Assembly: GCA_934183325.1 (NCBI GenBank)
Contig: CAKPSH010000004.1
Span: 36,414-100,413, forward strand
Direction: 5' to 3'
DNA length: 64,000 nucleotides
From: an uncultured Clostridia bacterium
Lineage (GTDB): Bacteria; Bacillota; Clostridia; TANB77; CAG-508
Shown: positions 23,972-32,687 of the stretch, piece by piece
Layout of the letters: each line of letters begins with the position of its first letter
Numbering within the stretch: the first letter of the stretch is position 1
Notes under the pieces: generated by a model
The model's database searches: none
What the model saw: the letters and a program-made list of their open reading frames with translations, nothing else
What the model was told of the DNA's origin: nothing
Position numbers and translations under genes: made by a program

Positions 23972-24505
23972 ATGGGAAAAGTATTAAAGATAAGAGAAAT
24001 AGGCGATCCTATTCTTAATAAGAAATGTGATGAAGTAGATATAAAAAACATAGATGAAAATATTTTAGATATTGTAGAAGATTTAAAAGCAACATTAGAA
24101 TTTGGAATAGGATTAGGGATAGCAGCTCCTCAAATTGGTATAAATAAGAGAATTATAGTAGTAGGAGCAAAAAAAGAAGAAATAAAATATAATAATGCGG
24201 AAGAAATACCAATAACAGTAATGATTAACCCAAAATGGAAAAAAGTATCAGAAGATACAGATATACAATTTGAAGGATGTATGAGTGTTCCTAGTATAAG
24301 AGGAAAAGTAGAAAGATATACAAATATAGAAGTAGAATATTATAATGAAGAAGGAAAAAGGATAATAAAACAAATAAATGGATTTTTTGCAAGACTAGTG
24401 CAACATGAATGTGATCATTTGGATGGAGTAGTTTTCCTAGAAAAAGTAAAAGAACATAAAGAATTTGCAACACCAGAAAATATCAAAAAGTATAATTTGA
24501 GATAA
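23972..24505 (+). CDS. def: Peptide deformylase
   Basis: The enzyme removes the formyl group from new proteins as they leave the ribosome. The 177 residues show all three signature motifs: GLGIAAPQIG, EGCMSVP with metal-binding Cys103, and QHECDHLDG with His145, Glu146 and His149. It is of Gram-positive length with a short insertion (KKEEIKYNNAEEIP) before the second motif. AGAAAGAGAAAG precedes the ATG. Confidence 0.95.
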   Translation: MGKVLKIREIGDPILNKKCDEVDIKNIDENILDIVEDLKATLEFGIGLGIAAPQIGINKRIIVVGAKKEEIKYNNAEEIPITVMINPKWKKVSEDTDIQFEGCMSVPSIRGKVERYTNIEVEYYNEEGKRIIKQINGFFARLVQHECDHLDGVVFLEKVKEHKEFATPENIKKYNLR

Positions 24506-24659
24506 AAAAATATTCATAATACAAAATTTATAGTATTGAGGGATAGCAAAATTATAGAAAAATATTTAGAAGAAGAATTTAGCAAAATAATATCTGAACA
24601 AAAATAGATGAAATTTGTAAAAGAATTCTAAAATAAAACCAAATATAGAGAGTTAATAT

Positions 24660-24731
24660 ATGGATGAAGCTATAATACGAAAGGCAACAATATCAGATTT
24701 AATTATATGGAGGAATAATGGATTTTATTGA
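24660..24731 (+). pseudogene. Possible N-terminal fragment of a GNAT acetyltransferase
   Basis: A 23-codon frame reads MDEAIIRKATISDLIIW and stops at 24731. IIRKATISDL is the usual first strand of GNAT acetyltransferases. It lies just before, and overlaps, an intact GNAT-like gene in another frame, which suggests the remains of a duplicated or broken copy. The 150 bases before it (24506-24659) show no convincing gene. Confidence 0.35.
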
Positions 24732-25122
24732 ATATAATAGTGAAAAGTTAATTGAGTTTTATAAAGAAAATGGTCTTGAATTTGATGAAAATAAAGGATA
24801 CTTTGGAAAAAATACAAAATCATTTATATTAAAAGAGAATAATATAATTATAGGAGCAGTAACTGTTTCAAATTATAAAGATAAGAATTTTATAGAAGCA
24901 TTAGCAGTGGATAAACTATATAGAAATAAGAATTATGGTAGAGCATTATTAGAAAAAGCTATAAATGAGCTAGAAAAACCAATATATGTAATATCTAAAA
25001 TAGATAAATTTTATTTAAAAAACAAGTTTAAATATGATAATACTGATTTGATAGGTAAAGAATGCAAAGAGTGTAAAATGTATAATAAAAATTGTTTCCC
25101 AAGAGTATTAGTATATAATTAA
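24718..25122 (+). CDS. GNAT-family N-acetyltransferase-like protein (134 aa)
   Basis: The protein carries the core of a GNAT fold: a strand IIIGAVTVSNY, then FIEALAVDKLYRNKNYGRALLEKAI. In this the R-x-x-x-Y/F-G-R/G-A/S acetyl-CoA loop is NKNYGRALL. The C-terminal part has three cysteines (ECKECKMYNKNC). The family usually transfers an acetyl group from acetyl-CoA to an amine; the substrate is unknown. GGAGGA lies four bases upstream of the ATG. It is slightly shorter than typical members, which agrees with possible loss of N-terminal sequence. Confidence 0.75.
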   Translation: MDFIEYNSEKLIEFYKENGLEFDENKGYFGKNTKSFILKENNIIIGAVTVSNYKDKNFIEALAVDKLYRNKNYGRALLEKAINELEKPIYVISKIDKFYLKNKFKYDNTDLIGKECKECKMYNKNCFPRVLVYN

Positions 25123-25205
25123 ATGATATATTGATATGCAAATATGATAATAAAGATAGAATATAATTAATAAAAATGAACAATATAAAACAAGAGGTGG
25201 ATAAG

Positions 25206-26204
25206 ATGTTTAAACCAAAAGCTTTATATTGTGAAAGAAATATTGAAAATTACACTTTAGGAAAAGAGATATTAGAAAAATATAAAGATGTTCCGATTAT
25301 TGAAATAGATAATCATAATAATATAGAAGAAATGAGAAAAAAACAGAATTCAGAATTTCCTGATATGAAAAGAAATTTGATAATAGGAGTGAGGAAAACC
25401 CACAAATTTGTAGAAAATCATAAAACATCAGACTATTTAGTACCATATACATCTTCTGGGTGCACAGCAATGTGTATGTATTGCTATTTAGTGTGTAATT
25501 ATAATAAATGTGCGTATTTAAGATTATTTGTTAATAGAGAAGAAATGCTAGATAAAATAATAAAAACAGCACAAAAAAGTGAAAAAGAACTAACATTTGA
25601 AATAGGAAGTAATAGTGATTTAATATTAGAAAATACAATTACAAATAATTTAGTATGGACAATAGAAAATTTTGCCAATACAGAAAAAGGAAAACTTACA
25701 TTACCTACTAAATTTAATATGGTTGATGATATATTAACATTAAAACATAATAGAAAAGTAATTATAAGAATGAGTGTAAATCCAGAAGAGATTATTAATA
25801 AAGTAGAATTTGGAACTTCCAGATTAGCTCAAAGAGTAGAAGCAATAAATAAACTAATAGAAGCGGATTATCCAGTAGGGATATTAATTGCACCTGTAAT
25901 ATTAGTAGAGAATTGGAAAGAATTATATTCAAATTTAATAAAATATTTATATGACAATTTAAGTAAAAAAGTAAAAAAAGAAGTGTTTTTTGAAATTATA
26001 TTTATGACATACAGTTATGTGCATAATGCAATAAATAGAGAAGCTTTTCCAAATGCAATTAATTTATTTGATAAAGATATAATGACTGGTAGAGGAAAAG
26101 GAAAATACATGTATAAAGAATATATAAGAAAAGAAGGAGAAGAATTTTTAAGAAATGAAATGAATAAATATTTTAAAAATAATAAAATAATGTATGTAGT
26201 ATAA
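25206..26204 (+). CDS. splB: Spore photoproduct lyase-like radical SAM protein
   Basis: SplB repairs the thymine dimer (spore photoproduct) that UV creates in dormant spores. The 332 residues show the radical SAM motif CTAMCMYC (Cys86, Cys90, Cys93) after YLVPYTSSG. The family-typical blocks FVNREEML, FEIGSNSDL and KVIIRMSVNPEEIINKVEFG follow. The ATG at 25206 follows GAGGTGG; an earlier in-frame ATG at 25176 has no ribosome-binding site. It fits the other sporulation genes here. Related non-repair paralogues exist, so the exact role is likely, not certain. Confidence 0.85.
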   Translation: MFKPKALYCERNIENYTLGKEILEKYKDVPIIEIDNHNNIEEMRKKQNSEFPDMKRNLIIGVRKTHKFVENHKTSDYLVPYTSSGCTAMCMYCYLVCNYNKCAYLRLFVNREEMLDKIIKTAQKSEKELTFEIGSNSDLILENTITNNLVWTIENFANTEKGKLTLPTKFNMVDDILTLKHNRKVIIRMSVNPEEIINKVEFGTSRLAQRVEAINKLIEADYPVGILIAPVILVENWKELYSNLIKYLYDNLSKKVKKEVFFEIIFMTYSYVHNAINREAFPNAINLFDKDIMTGRGKGKYMYKEYIRKEGEEFLRNEMNKYFKNNKIMYVV

Positions 26205-26210
26205 ATATCA

Positions 26211-26264
26211 AAGAATTAAATTTGAATGTGCACAATAGTAGCACGAAAAATTTAATTCTTTTTT
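26211..26264 (+). terminator. Terminator after the splB-like gene
   Basis: AAGAATTAAATTT (26211-26223) pairs with AAATTTAATTCTT (26248-26260), with an inner GTGC/GCAC pair, followed by a T-run. Confidence 0.8.
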
Positions 26265-26276
26265 ATATTTTAAATG

Positions 26277-26305
26277 TTGAGTATAAGAAAAATATATGTT
26301 ATAGT
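26277..26305 (+). promoter_or_regulatory. Promoter of the YbaK-type deacylase gene
   Basis: TTGAGT (26277-26282), 17 bases and TATAGT (26300-26305), followed by an AAAAGGAGAG ribosome-binding site. Confidence 0.55.
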
Positions 26306-26326
26306 AGATGGAAAAAAGGAGAGAAA

Positions 26327-26791
26327 ATGGAATTATTAGAAATATTAGAGAATATAAATATACAATATGAAAAAATAGAACATAAAGCAGTATGTACAGT
26401 AGAAGATGGAAAAAATATAAGAAACATGATTGAGGGAGTACAATGTAAAACATTATTTTTAACAGATAAGAAGGAAAATTATTATTTAGTAGTATTAGAA
26501 GGAGACAAGAAAGCTAATATAAAAGAAATAGGTAAGATACTTAATAGTTCACATTTAACTTTTGGTAGTGAAGAAAAATTAGAAGAATTATTACATTTAT
26601 ATAGAGGAAGTGTTACACCATTTGGAATAATAAATGATAAGGAAAATAAAGTGAAAATTCTATTAAATCATGAATTGATAGGAGAAAAACTATTATTACA
26701 TCCTAATAGAAATACTGCAACAATATCAATAAAATTTGAAGATTTAGAAAAGTTTATAAAATATGAAAACCATGAATATATAATATTTTAA
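26327..26791 (+). CDS. YbaK/EbsC-type aminoacyl-tRNA deacylase (ProX-like)
   Basis: Stand-alone relatives of the editing domain of ProRS remove wrongly attached amino acids (Ala or Cys) from tRNA-Pro. The 154 residues start YEKIEHKAVCTVEDG and contain GVQCKTLFLTDKK with the conserved catalytic Lys. GSVTPFGIINDKENKVKI and a C-terminal HPNRNTATISI strand, typical of the ProX/PrdX branch, follow. The ATG at 26327 follows AAAGGAGAG; the frame extends upstream into a terminator and promoter, so the longer form is not used. Confidence 0.85.
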   Translation: MELLEILENINIQYEKIEHKAVCTVEDGKNIRNMIEGVQCKTLFLTDKKENYYLVVLEGDKKANIKEIGKILNSSHLTFGSEEKLEELLHLYRGSVTPFGIINDKENKVKILLNHELIGEKLLLHPNRNTATISIKFEDLEKFIKYENHEYIIF

Positions 26792-26815
26792 GGAGAGAAA
26801 AGAAGGAAGAAGCTT

Positions 26816-27310
26816 ATGAAAAAGAAAATTGTAATTATGATATTAATAGTGATTTGGATGGGAGTGGTATTTTCATTTTCAAATCAAGGTGCAACAGAAT
26901 CAAGTGGAGTCAGTGGAAAGGTAACTGAAAGAATAGTAGATTCATTACATATAACAGAAGGATGTAATCAGGAAGATGCAAAAATCGTGTTAAAAAATAT
27001 CGAAAATATAGTAAGAAAAATAGCACATTTTTCGATATATACAATTGGAGGAATTTTAATATATTTAGAATTAAATTTATATAATATATCAGATTCTAAA
27101 AAAATAATATATTCACAAATTCTAGGTTCTCTATATGCAAGTACAGATGAGCTTCATCAATTGATAATACCTGGTAGATCAGGAGAAATAAGAGATGTAG
27201 TAATAGATTCCTGTGGGATATTTACAGGTATAATAATTATATTAATAGTATTAACAATTATAGAAAAAATAAAAAATGAAATAAAAATTAAAAAAACTAT
27301 TGACAAGTAA
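26816..27310 (+). CDS. VanZ-like membrane protein
   Basis: VanZ-family proteins are small membrane proteins linked to glycopeptide resistance in enterococci; most homologues have no proven role. The 164 residues begin with a membrane helix and FSFSNQ. The conserved VRKIAHFSIYTIGG segment and the STDELHQLIIPGRSGEIRDVVIDSCG block define the family, and a last helix follows. GGAAGAAG precedes the ATG by five bases and the gene is 24 bases after the YbaK-type gene. The tRNA-Leu promoter overlaps its 3' end. Confidence 0.88.
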   Translation: MKKKIVIMILIVIWMGVVFSFSNQGATESSGVSGKVTERIVDSLHITEGCNQEDAKIVLKNIENIVRKIAHFSIYTIGGILIYLELNLYNISDSKKIIYSQILGSLYASTDELHQLIIPGRSGEIRDVVIDSCGIFTGIIIILIVLTIIEKIKNEIKIKKTIDK

Positions 27311-27328
27311 TTATATAAATAGTATAAT
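27300..27328 (+). promoter_or_regulatory. Perfect consensus promoter of tRNA-Leu
   Basis: TTGACA (27300-27305), exactly 17 bases and TATAAT (27323-27328). It overlaps the stop codon of the VanZ-like gene and starts transcription about ten bases before the tRNA. Confidence 0.9.
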
Positions 27329-27348
27329 AATCATCGTCAGTTGAAAAT

Positions 27349-27438
27349 GCAGATGTGGCGAAACTGGCAGACGCACAGGACTTAAAATCCTGCGGGACTT
27401 ATACTCCCGTGCCGGTTCGATTCCGGCCATCTGCACCA
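27349..27438 (+). tRNA. tRNA-Leu (anticodon UAA), CCA encoded
   Basis: The acceptor stem GCAGATG pairs with CATCTGC, followed by A and an encoded CCA (27436-27438). The anticodon stem-loop is CAGGA-CTTAAAA-TCCTG with anticodon TAA. The long variable arm (GCGGGACTTATACTCCCGT) is of the class II type seen in tRNA-Leu. The T arm GCCGG-TTCGATT-CCGGC is complete. It is a single-gene transcription unit with its own promoter and terminator. Confidence 0.97.
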
Positions 27439-27442
27439 AGAC

Positions 27443-27473
27443 AAGACTTAAAGCTTAGCTTTAAGTCTTTTTT
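27443..27473 (+). terminator. tRNA-Leu terminator
   Basis: AAGACTTAAAGC (27443-27454) pairs with GCTTTAAGTCTT (27458-27469) around a three-base loop and ends in T. A second weak hairpin (AAAATTCTA with TAGAATTTT) follows near 27490; the rest up to 27670 shows nothing. Confidence 0.88.
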
Positions 27474-27670
27474 GTTTTATATTCAGAAAAATTCTAATAA
27501 AAATAGAATTTTGTAAATAAATATGATAAAATAAATTCAAAATGAAAATCAATAAAAAAGAATATTAATATGTAAAATTATTATTTTTATATAAAGAAAA
27601 GAATTAGATTGAGAAAAGTATAGCTTTTATTTATATGGTTAAATAATAAATATGGAAGGGGAAAAGATTA

Positions 27671-28375
27671 ATGCTAAAAGAAAAAACACTTAAATTATTA
27701 AATACAGAAGAAAAAAATTTTAAAAATTTATTTTCAATATGTATAGGCAATATGTATAATATACAAAATAGATTTATTGAATATATAGGTGAATATTCTA
27801 GGTGGGATACTGATCTAACAAAATGTTTTTTACAATTAGATGAAAGAAAATATGATGTTGAATATATAGGAACAACAAGTACAACGGATAACTTTTGGTA
27901 TTCTGCTGAGCTTGAAAGTGTAATTCCAGATAAAGGTGCAAAATTAATAAAGAAAGCTCGTAAGAATCTAGAAAAATTTGGAGTAAAAGATTTAGCAAGT
28001 AAAAAAGTGCAGATAAGTGGTGATATAAATGGATATAATTTATCAATGATTTATATGGTTTTTACTAATGCTAATACGGCATATTTTTGTGGAGGATCAG
28101 ATGACGCTAAGATATATATGTTTGTAAAAAATCTAGATAAACAACTTTTTAGAAGAATTAATTCATTGGAATTTTCAAATAGAATTTTTGAAATTGTTTC
28201 AACATTTAATGTAAATCATAAATTAATGATAAAAGCAATATTAACCGAAAATGATATTGAGTACTATGAAGAAGAAAATAATATTATTGCCAAATTTAAT
28301 AAAAATTCTATACTCACAGTTTCTTTTAATACAAATAATTTATTAGAAAAGTGTTCCGGAAATTTGTCTTTATAA
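27671..28375 (+). CDS. Conserved hypothetical protein (234 aa)
   Basis: A soluble protein with no recognised domain. A Trp-containing segment (DNFWYSAELESVIPDKGAKL) is followed by NGYNLSMIYMVFTNANTAYFCGG, and a C-terminal third (EYYEEENNIIAKFNKN) looks like a small alpha/beta unit. The ATG follows GGAAGGGG by nine bases. A decayed gene follows on the same strand. It resembles a DUF-type protein I cannot name with confidence. Confidence 0.7.
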   Translation: MLKEKTLKLLNTEEKNFKNLFSICIGNMYNIQNRFIEYIGEYSRWDTDLTKCFLQLDERKYDVEYIGTTSTTDNFWYSAELESVIPDKGAKLIKKARKNLEKFGVKDLASKKVQISGDINGYNLSMIYMVFTNANTAYFCGGSDDAKIYMFVKNLDKQLFRRINSLEFSNRIFEIVSTFNVNHKLMIKAILTENDIEYYEEENNIIAKFNKNSILTVSFNTNNLLEKCSGNLSL

Positions 28376-28429
28376 AGATGAAAAGACGAAAAAGCATTAT
28401 AGTAAAAAAGTGAAAGGAAAACGAAGAAA

Positions 28430-29488
28430 ATGAACATGGAATATTCTAATATGATAGAACATTCTGATTTATCGAGCATAGATAAAAAGAAATTAAGGGA
28501 TTTCATAGAAGTATTAAATAAAAACATGATCCAGATAACTTTCCTAATTATACAAAAGAAGAACTAAAACATATATTTCAAATTGCTAAAATTAGTTCAA
28601 AATTGCAATTTGAAATGTGGAAAATGTTGCCAGACGATGTTGTTAATGATTCAGAAAATATAGAAATTTTTGAAGAGGTTCTTGATAATAGATTTGGAGA
28701 ATATATAAAAGAGATTATTAATCTATCAGAACATGAAAATGATGAAAAAAAGCTGAATATTATAGAAGGTATTATTATTTCCATAAAAAAGAACTATTAG
28801 CAATAAGTAAAGATGTTTCTCCATTTTATAAAGTTGATATGGAAAGAGAATTTTTAGATTTATATGCTAGACAATATGATAGAGCATTAGGTATACAAGC
28901 TAATAGAATTCAAGATGTTACTTATGATGGCAAGAATATTCCTGTAATCCTTTTGGAATTTCAAATGAAAATATTTCTATAATTCAAGCTGCTATTGAGT
29001 ATCATGAACATAAAGAAAGAAAAAAGCGTGTTACTGATGATGGAAAATTACGAAATTTAGCTTGTCAATATAATGTTGACGATAAAAAATATGCATCTTT
29101 GGTAAAAATAAGTAATCTATTAAAAGATGCAGATGCATTAGACAGAGCTAGGTTTGGAAAGAAGAATGAAAATAGATGGAGCTTAGATGCAGACTATTTA
29201 AAAAGCAATACAGCTAAAAGTATTTCTATGTTAAGATTTTCAGAAGAATGCAATTTTATATTTAAAGAAAAAGAAAGTCAAACTTTAGGTGGACTTTCTG
29301 AAAATAGTGTAGAGAAAATATTTGAAAGCGAACTAAATGAATTCAAAAGGCCAAAAATTCAAATGTCCTCAATAAAAGAAGTTACTTCTGAAATAACTGC
29401 AGTTCAAAAGAAAACAATTATGGATGTCTTTAGAGATATTCGAGCAAGAATCAAAGAAACTTTAAAGACATTGAAAGATGAGAAGTAA
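28430..29488 (+). pseudogene. Broken HD-domain-like (SidE phosphodiesterase-like) gene with three frameshifts
   Basis: Four consecutive segments in changing frames read as one protein. The first is 28430 to about 28530 (MNMEYSNMIEHSDLSS). The second runs from about 28530 to 28795 (DPDNFPNYTKEELKHIFQIA onward), and the third to about 28960 (KDVSPFYKVDMEREFLDLYA). The last reaches the stop at 29488 and contains AAIEYHEHKER and LLKDADALDRARFG. The last two blocks look like the metal-binding part of HD-type phosphohydrolases. The shifts fall near short homopolymer runs. A start with GAAAGG upstream is present, so the gene was once normal. Sequencing error is possible but three breaks favour decay. 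Confidence 0.75.
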
Positions 29489-29491
29489 AAC

Positions 29492-29950
29492 ATGGTAAAA
29501 AAAGAAATAGTTTATTCTAAGGCTTTTAAAGAAGTTAATGAAATAATTAAATTTTTTCCTAGAAGTGAATATGAAAAAATTTCAAAATATTTTATCAATT
29601 TTATTGAAGAAAATATGAATAACGATTATAATTATATAGTAAAACATATAGATGATCTTCAAAATCAAGAAATGCTAGAAGAAACTAAAATTATGTTAGC
29701 AATTATATATAGAGAATTTATAGCATCAAATGAAGGAAGAAAACAAATCTATGAAACAGAAAAATTAGAAATTATTCAGGAAGAAAAAAGAAATTTTGAA
29801 AAATACAATCCAGAAGGTTTATTTAAAAAGCAAAATGATAAAGAAAAAAGTGATGAAGTATCAGAAAATATGCAAATTATTGAGCATAAGCCACAAAATT
29901 TATTTTATAGAATATTAAATAAATTAGTTGATTTCTTTAAAGGTAAATAA
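29492..29950 (+). CDS. Conserved hypothetical protein next to the HD-like pseudogene (152 aa)
   Basis: A helical, charged protein starting IVYSKAFKEVNEIIKFFPRSEYEKIS, with a middle KIMLAIIYREFIAS and a C-terminal KYNPEGLFKK motif. Small proteins with this pattern often sit beside HD-domain genes in gut Clostridia genomes; that is from memory and no function is known. It begins three bases after the pseudogene stop, with AAAGATGAGAAG upstream, so the pair once formed an operon. The frame is intact. Confidence 0.7.
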   Translation: MVKKEIVYSKAFKEVNEIIKFFPRSEYEKISKYFINFIEENMNNDYNYIVKHIDDLQNQEMLEETKIMLAIIYREFIASNEGRKQIYETEKLEIIQEEKRNFEKYNPEGLFKKQNDKEKSDEVSENMQIIEHKPQNLFYRILNKLVDFFKGK

Positions 29951-30048
29951 CTTTTTATAATCAAAATTAGAAATGAATTAATATATAAAATAGAGTCAGA
30001 TAAAAATAGGGTACTAATTAATATAAAGAAAAATGGGGGAAAAAATAT

Positions 30049-30804
30049 ATGGAATATAATAAAAATGAATTAAATAAAGTATTAAATGAAATAGAAAGTG
30101 ATAATAATAAAGACAAGCAAGAAAAAGCAAAAAAGAATAAAAAAGGTAGAAATTTAATAAGAGCTCTTTTAGGAATTATATTAATAATAATTGCGATGGG
30201 AATGCTATTTATAATATATGATTATGTATATGGAAGATATGGTGCAGTTGTAGACATGAAACCGATAATATATTTATATCCAACTGAAGATATGCAAGTC
30301 TCTGTTAAATTAAAATATAACAATAATATAATTGTTTCATATCCGGAGTATTCAAATGGATGGAATGTATTAGCAAAAACAAATGGGACAATGACAGATT
30401 TAGTAACGAATAGGGAACTATACTCATTATATTATGAAAGCGAAAATGTAGTAAAATTTAAAATGGAAAAAGATGGATTTGTTATTAATAAGAATGATTT
30501 AATTACATTTTTTGAAGAAAAACTAGCAACTCTAGGACTTACAGAAAGAGAAGCAGAAGAGTTTATAATATATTGGTTACCAATTCTTCAAAAGAATGAA
30601 TATAACTATATAAGATTTGCAACAACAGAAGAGATAGAAGAAAATACACCATTAGAGATAGAACCTAAACCAGATACAACTATTAGAATTTTAATGACAT
30701 ATAAGGGATTAAAAAAGCCAATAGAAATTGAAGAACAAAAATTAATTACTCCAGAAAGAAATGGATTTACAGCAGTTGAATGGGGAGGAACAGAAATCGA
30801 GTAG
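30049..30804 (+). CDS. Membrane-anchored KP(I/V)IYLYP-type protein of unknown function (251 aa)
   Basis: Residues 1-38 are highly charged and cytoplasmic, followed by one hydrophobic helix (about 39-60) and an outside domain. The domain opens with MKPIIYLYPTEDMQVSVKL, contains YPEYSNGWNVLAKTNGTM and LYYE, and ends GFTAVEWGGTEIE. This set of motifs marks a conserved family of unknown function that I know only from sequence. The repeating strand pattern suggests a beta-rich fold. GGGGGAAAAA precedes the ATG. It is a single gene followed by a weak terminator. Confidence 0.75.
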   Translation: MEYNKNELNKVLNEIESDNNKDKQEKAKKNKKGRNLIRALLGIILIIIAMGMLFIIYDYVYGRYGAVVDMKPIIYLYPTEDMQVSVKLKYNNNIIVSYPEYSNGWNVLAKTNGTMTDLVTNRELYSLYYESENVVKFKMEKDGFVINKNDLITFFEEKLATLGLTEREAEEFIIYWLPILQKNEYNYIRFATTEEIEENTPLEIEPKPDTTIRILMTYKGLKKPIEIEEQKLITPERNGFTAVEWGGTEIE

Positions 30805-30827
30805 ATATGATAATAGTATTATTTAAG

Positions 30828-30855
30828 AAGAAGCTTTTTATAGCTTCTTTTATTT
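30828..30855 (+). terminator. Terminator after the KPIIYLYP-type gene
   Basis: AGAAGCT pairs with AGCTTCT around a T-rich loop, followed by TTTATTTAT. Short stem, so moderate support. Confidence 0.6.
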
Positions 30856-30997
30856 ATAAAAGATAAAGAGAGCACTGTTGTAAATTTCAAAAAATAATAC
30901 AATATAGTGAGAAAAAGAAAGATAGAAAAAAATCGAAAAGTATGATACAATATCAACGAATAAAAAATAAATATCATAATTTGAAAGGATGATACCA

Positions 30998-32440
30998 ATG
31001 GATAAAAAATATGACATAATAATTGTTGGAGCAGGACCAAGTGGAGTATTTACTGCATATGAACTAATTCAACTAGGACTTAACAAAACAAAGAAAATAG
31101 TAATTATAGAACAAGGAAAAAAAGTAGAAGATAGAATTTGCCCAATAGAAAAAGTAGGAAAATGTATAAAATGTAAACCATATTGCAACATTACAAGTGG
31201 ATTTTCAGGAGCAGGAGCTTTCTCAGATGGAAAATTAACATTACCAAATAAAGATGATGATCATATTGAAGTTGGTGGAAATTTACAAGATTACTTAGGC
31301 GTAGAAAAAACAAAAGAATTAATGTTTTATGCAGATGATATTTATTTAAGATTTGGAGCAGATCCAAAAGTAGAAGGCTTGGAAAACTTAGATAAAATAA
31401 ATGAAATAGCTAAGAAAGCTAAAGAAAATGATATTCTATTATGTAATTGTCCAATTAGACATTTAGGAACAGAAAAAAGTCATGAACTATATGGAAAAAT
31501 TGAACAATATTTATTAGAAAATAATATAGAAATCATGTTCCAAACAAATGTAAAAGATTTAATAATAGAAAATAATAATATAAAAGGAGCAATAATAGAA
31601 AAGTCAGGACATCCAGAAGAAAATGAAAATATATATGCAGATACTGTTATACTTGGAATAGGAAGAAAAGGAGCAGAATGGCTTGCAGAAATGTGTGAAA
31701 AACACAATATAGAAAACACAGCAGGAGTTGTTGATATTGGTGTAAGATATGAATTGCCAGATGAAGTTATGAAAGATGTAAATAAATATATGTATGAAGG
31801 CAAATTTGTTGGATATTTACCACCATATGGAGATAAAGTAAGAACTTTCTGTCAAAACCCAAGTGGATTTGTTGCAAATGAAGTATATGATAACAATTTG
31901 ACATTAGTAAATGGACATGCATATAAAGACAGAAAAAGCACAAATACAAATTTAGCAATATTAGCATCACATCATTTTAATAATCCATTCAAAGAACCAA
32001 TAAAATATGGAATGAATATAGCAGAAAATGCAAATCAATTAGGAAAAGGAAATGTTTTAGTTCAAAGACTAGGAGACATATTAAATGGAAAGAGAACATG
32101 GGAAAAAGAACTTGAAAACAATAACGTAGTTCCTACATTAAAAACAGCAATAGCTGGAGATATTACTTATGCAATAGGTTATAGAACAATGGTGGATATA
32201 CTAGAATTTATAAAAAGGATGGATAAGGTTATTCCGGGATTTGCAAATCCAGATAATTTATTATATGCAGCAGAAATAAAATTCTATTCTAATCAATTAA
32301 TAATAGATAATAATTTTGAAACAAGTATAAATGGATTGTATTCAATTGGTGATGGAGGAGGACTAACAAGAGGATTAATAATGGCATCTGCAAGTGGAAT
32401 ACAAATGGCAAGAGTAATTGACAGCAAAAACGAAAAATAA
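30998..32440 (+). CDS. FAD-dependent dehydrogenase-like flavoprotein (COG2509 type)
   Basis: A 480-residue NAD(P)/FAD oxidoreductase of unknown substrate. The N-terminal FAD-binding loop is IIVGAGPSGVFTA. A cysteine-rich stretch, CPIEKVGKCIKCKPYCNI, is followed by SGFSGAGAFSDGKL, the hallmark of the COG2509 group. The C-terminal SINGLYSIGDGGGLTRGLIMA is the second FAD contact. I chose the ATG at 30998, eight bases after GAAAGGA, over an ATG three codons earlier that sits too close to it. The cysteines could bind a metal or cluster. Confidence 0.85.
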   Translation: MDKKYDIIIVGAGPSGVFTAYELIQLGLNKTKKIVIIEQGKKVEDRICPIEKVGKCIKCKPYCNITSGFSGAGAFSDGKLTLPNKDDDHIEVGGNLQDYLGVEKTKELMFYADDIYLRFGADPKVEGLENLDKINEIAKKAKENDILLCNCPIRHLGTEKSHELYGKIEQYLLENNIEIMFQTNVKDLIIENNNIKGAIIEKSGHPEENENIYADTVILGIGRKGAEWLAEMCEKHNIENTAGVVDIGVRYELPDEVMKDVNKYMYEGKFVGYLPPYGDKVRTFCQNPSGFVANEVYDNNLTLVNGHAYKDRKSTNTNLAILASHHFNNPFKEPIKYGMNIAENANQLGKGNVLVQRLGDILNGKRTWEKELENNNVVPTLKTAIAGDITYAIGYRTMVDILEFIKRMDKVIPGFANPDNLLYAAEIKFYSNQLIIDNNFETSINGLYSIGDGGGLTRGLIMASASGIQMARVIDSKNEK

Positions 32441-32474
32441 TATAATGTAGAAAAACTTGAAAGGATGAGCAAAA

Positions 32475-32633
32475 ATGAAAGTCTTTATTACAGCGTGTAT
32501 CCTTGGAACTATTGGCGGTTTGATCATTCGGGTAACATTCGATGAAAAACAAAAACGAAAGGAAAAAATTAAAAAGAATATAATGTTGGTAACGGCTTGC
32601 ATTGTGATTCTTGCGATTGCAAGTAAGATTTGA
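32475..32633 (+). CDS. Small membrane protein with atypical base composition (52 aa)
   Basis: An ATG at 32475 opens MKVFITACILGTIGGLIIRV, a basic turn EKQKRKEKIKK, and a second hydrophobic helix ending AIASKI. Two helices with a basic cytoplasmic loop suggest a small membrane protein. The DNA is richer in G/C than its neighbours (ACG, GGC, CGG, GCG codons), as in the gene at 22987. GAAAGGATG lies about nine bases upstream and a strong terminator follows. It is too short for family assignment. Confidence 0.65.
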   Translation: MKVFITACILGTIGGLIIRVTFDEKQKRKEKIKKNIMLVTACIVILAIASKI

Positions 32634-32638
32634 GAGAT

Positions 32639-32687
32639 GCAAAAGAGTATAATTCTGTTAAAGGAGTTATGCTCTTTTGCGTTTTTT
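32639..32687 (+). terminator. Terminator after the 52-aa gene
   Basis: GCAAAAGAGTATAA (32639-32652) pairs with TTATGCTCTTTTGC (32667-32680), one G-U, then six T. The next 155 bases to the rpsJ promoter are A/T-rich with nothing recognisable. Confidence 0.85.

Noticed and set aside
24521..24607. Small frame ending in FSKIISEQK as a gene
   Set aside because: No ribosome-binding site at a proper distance, no conserved motif, and it lies between gene fragments.
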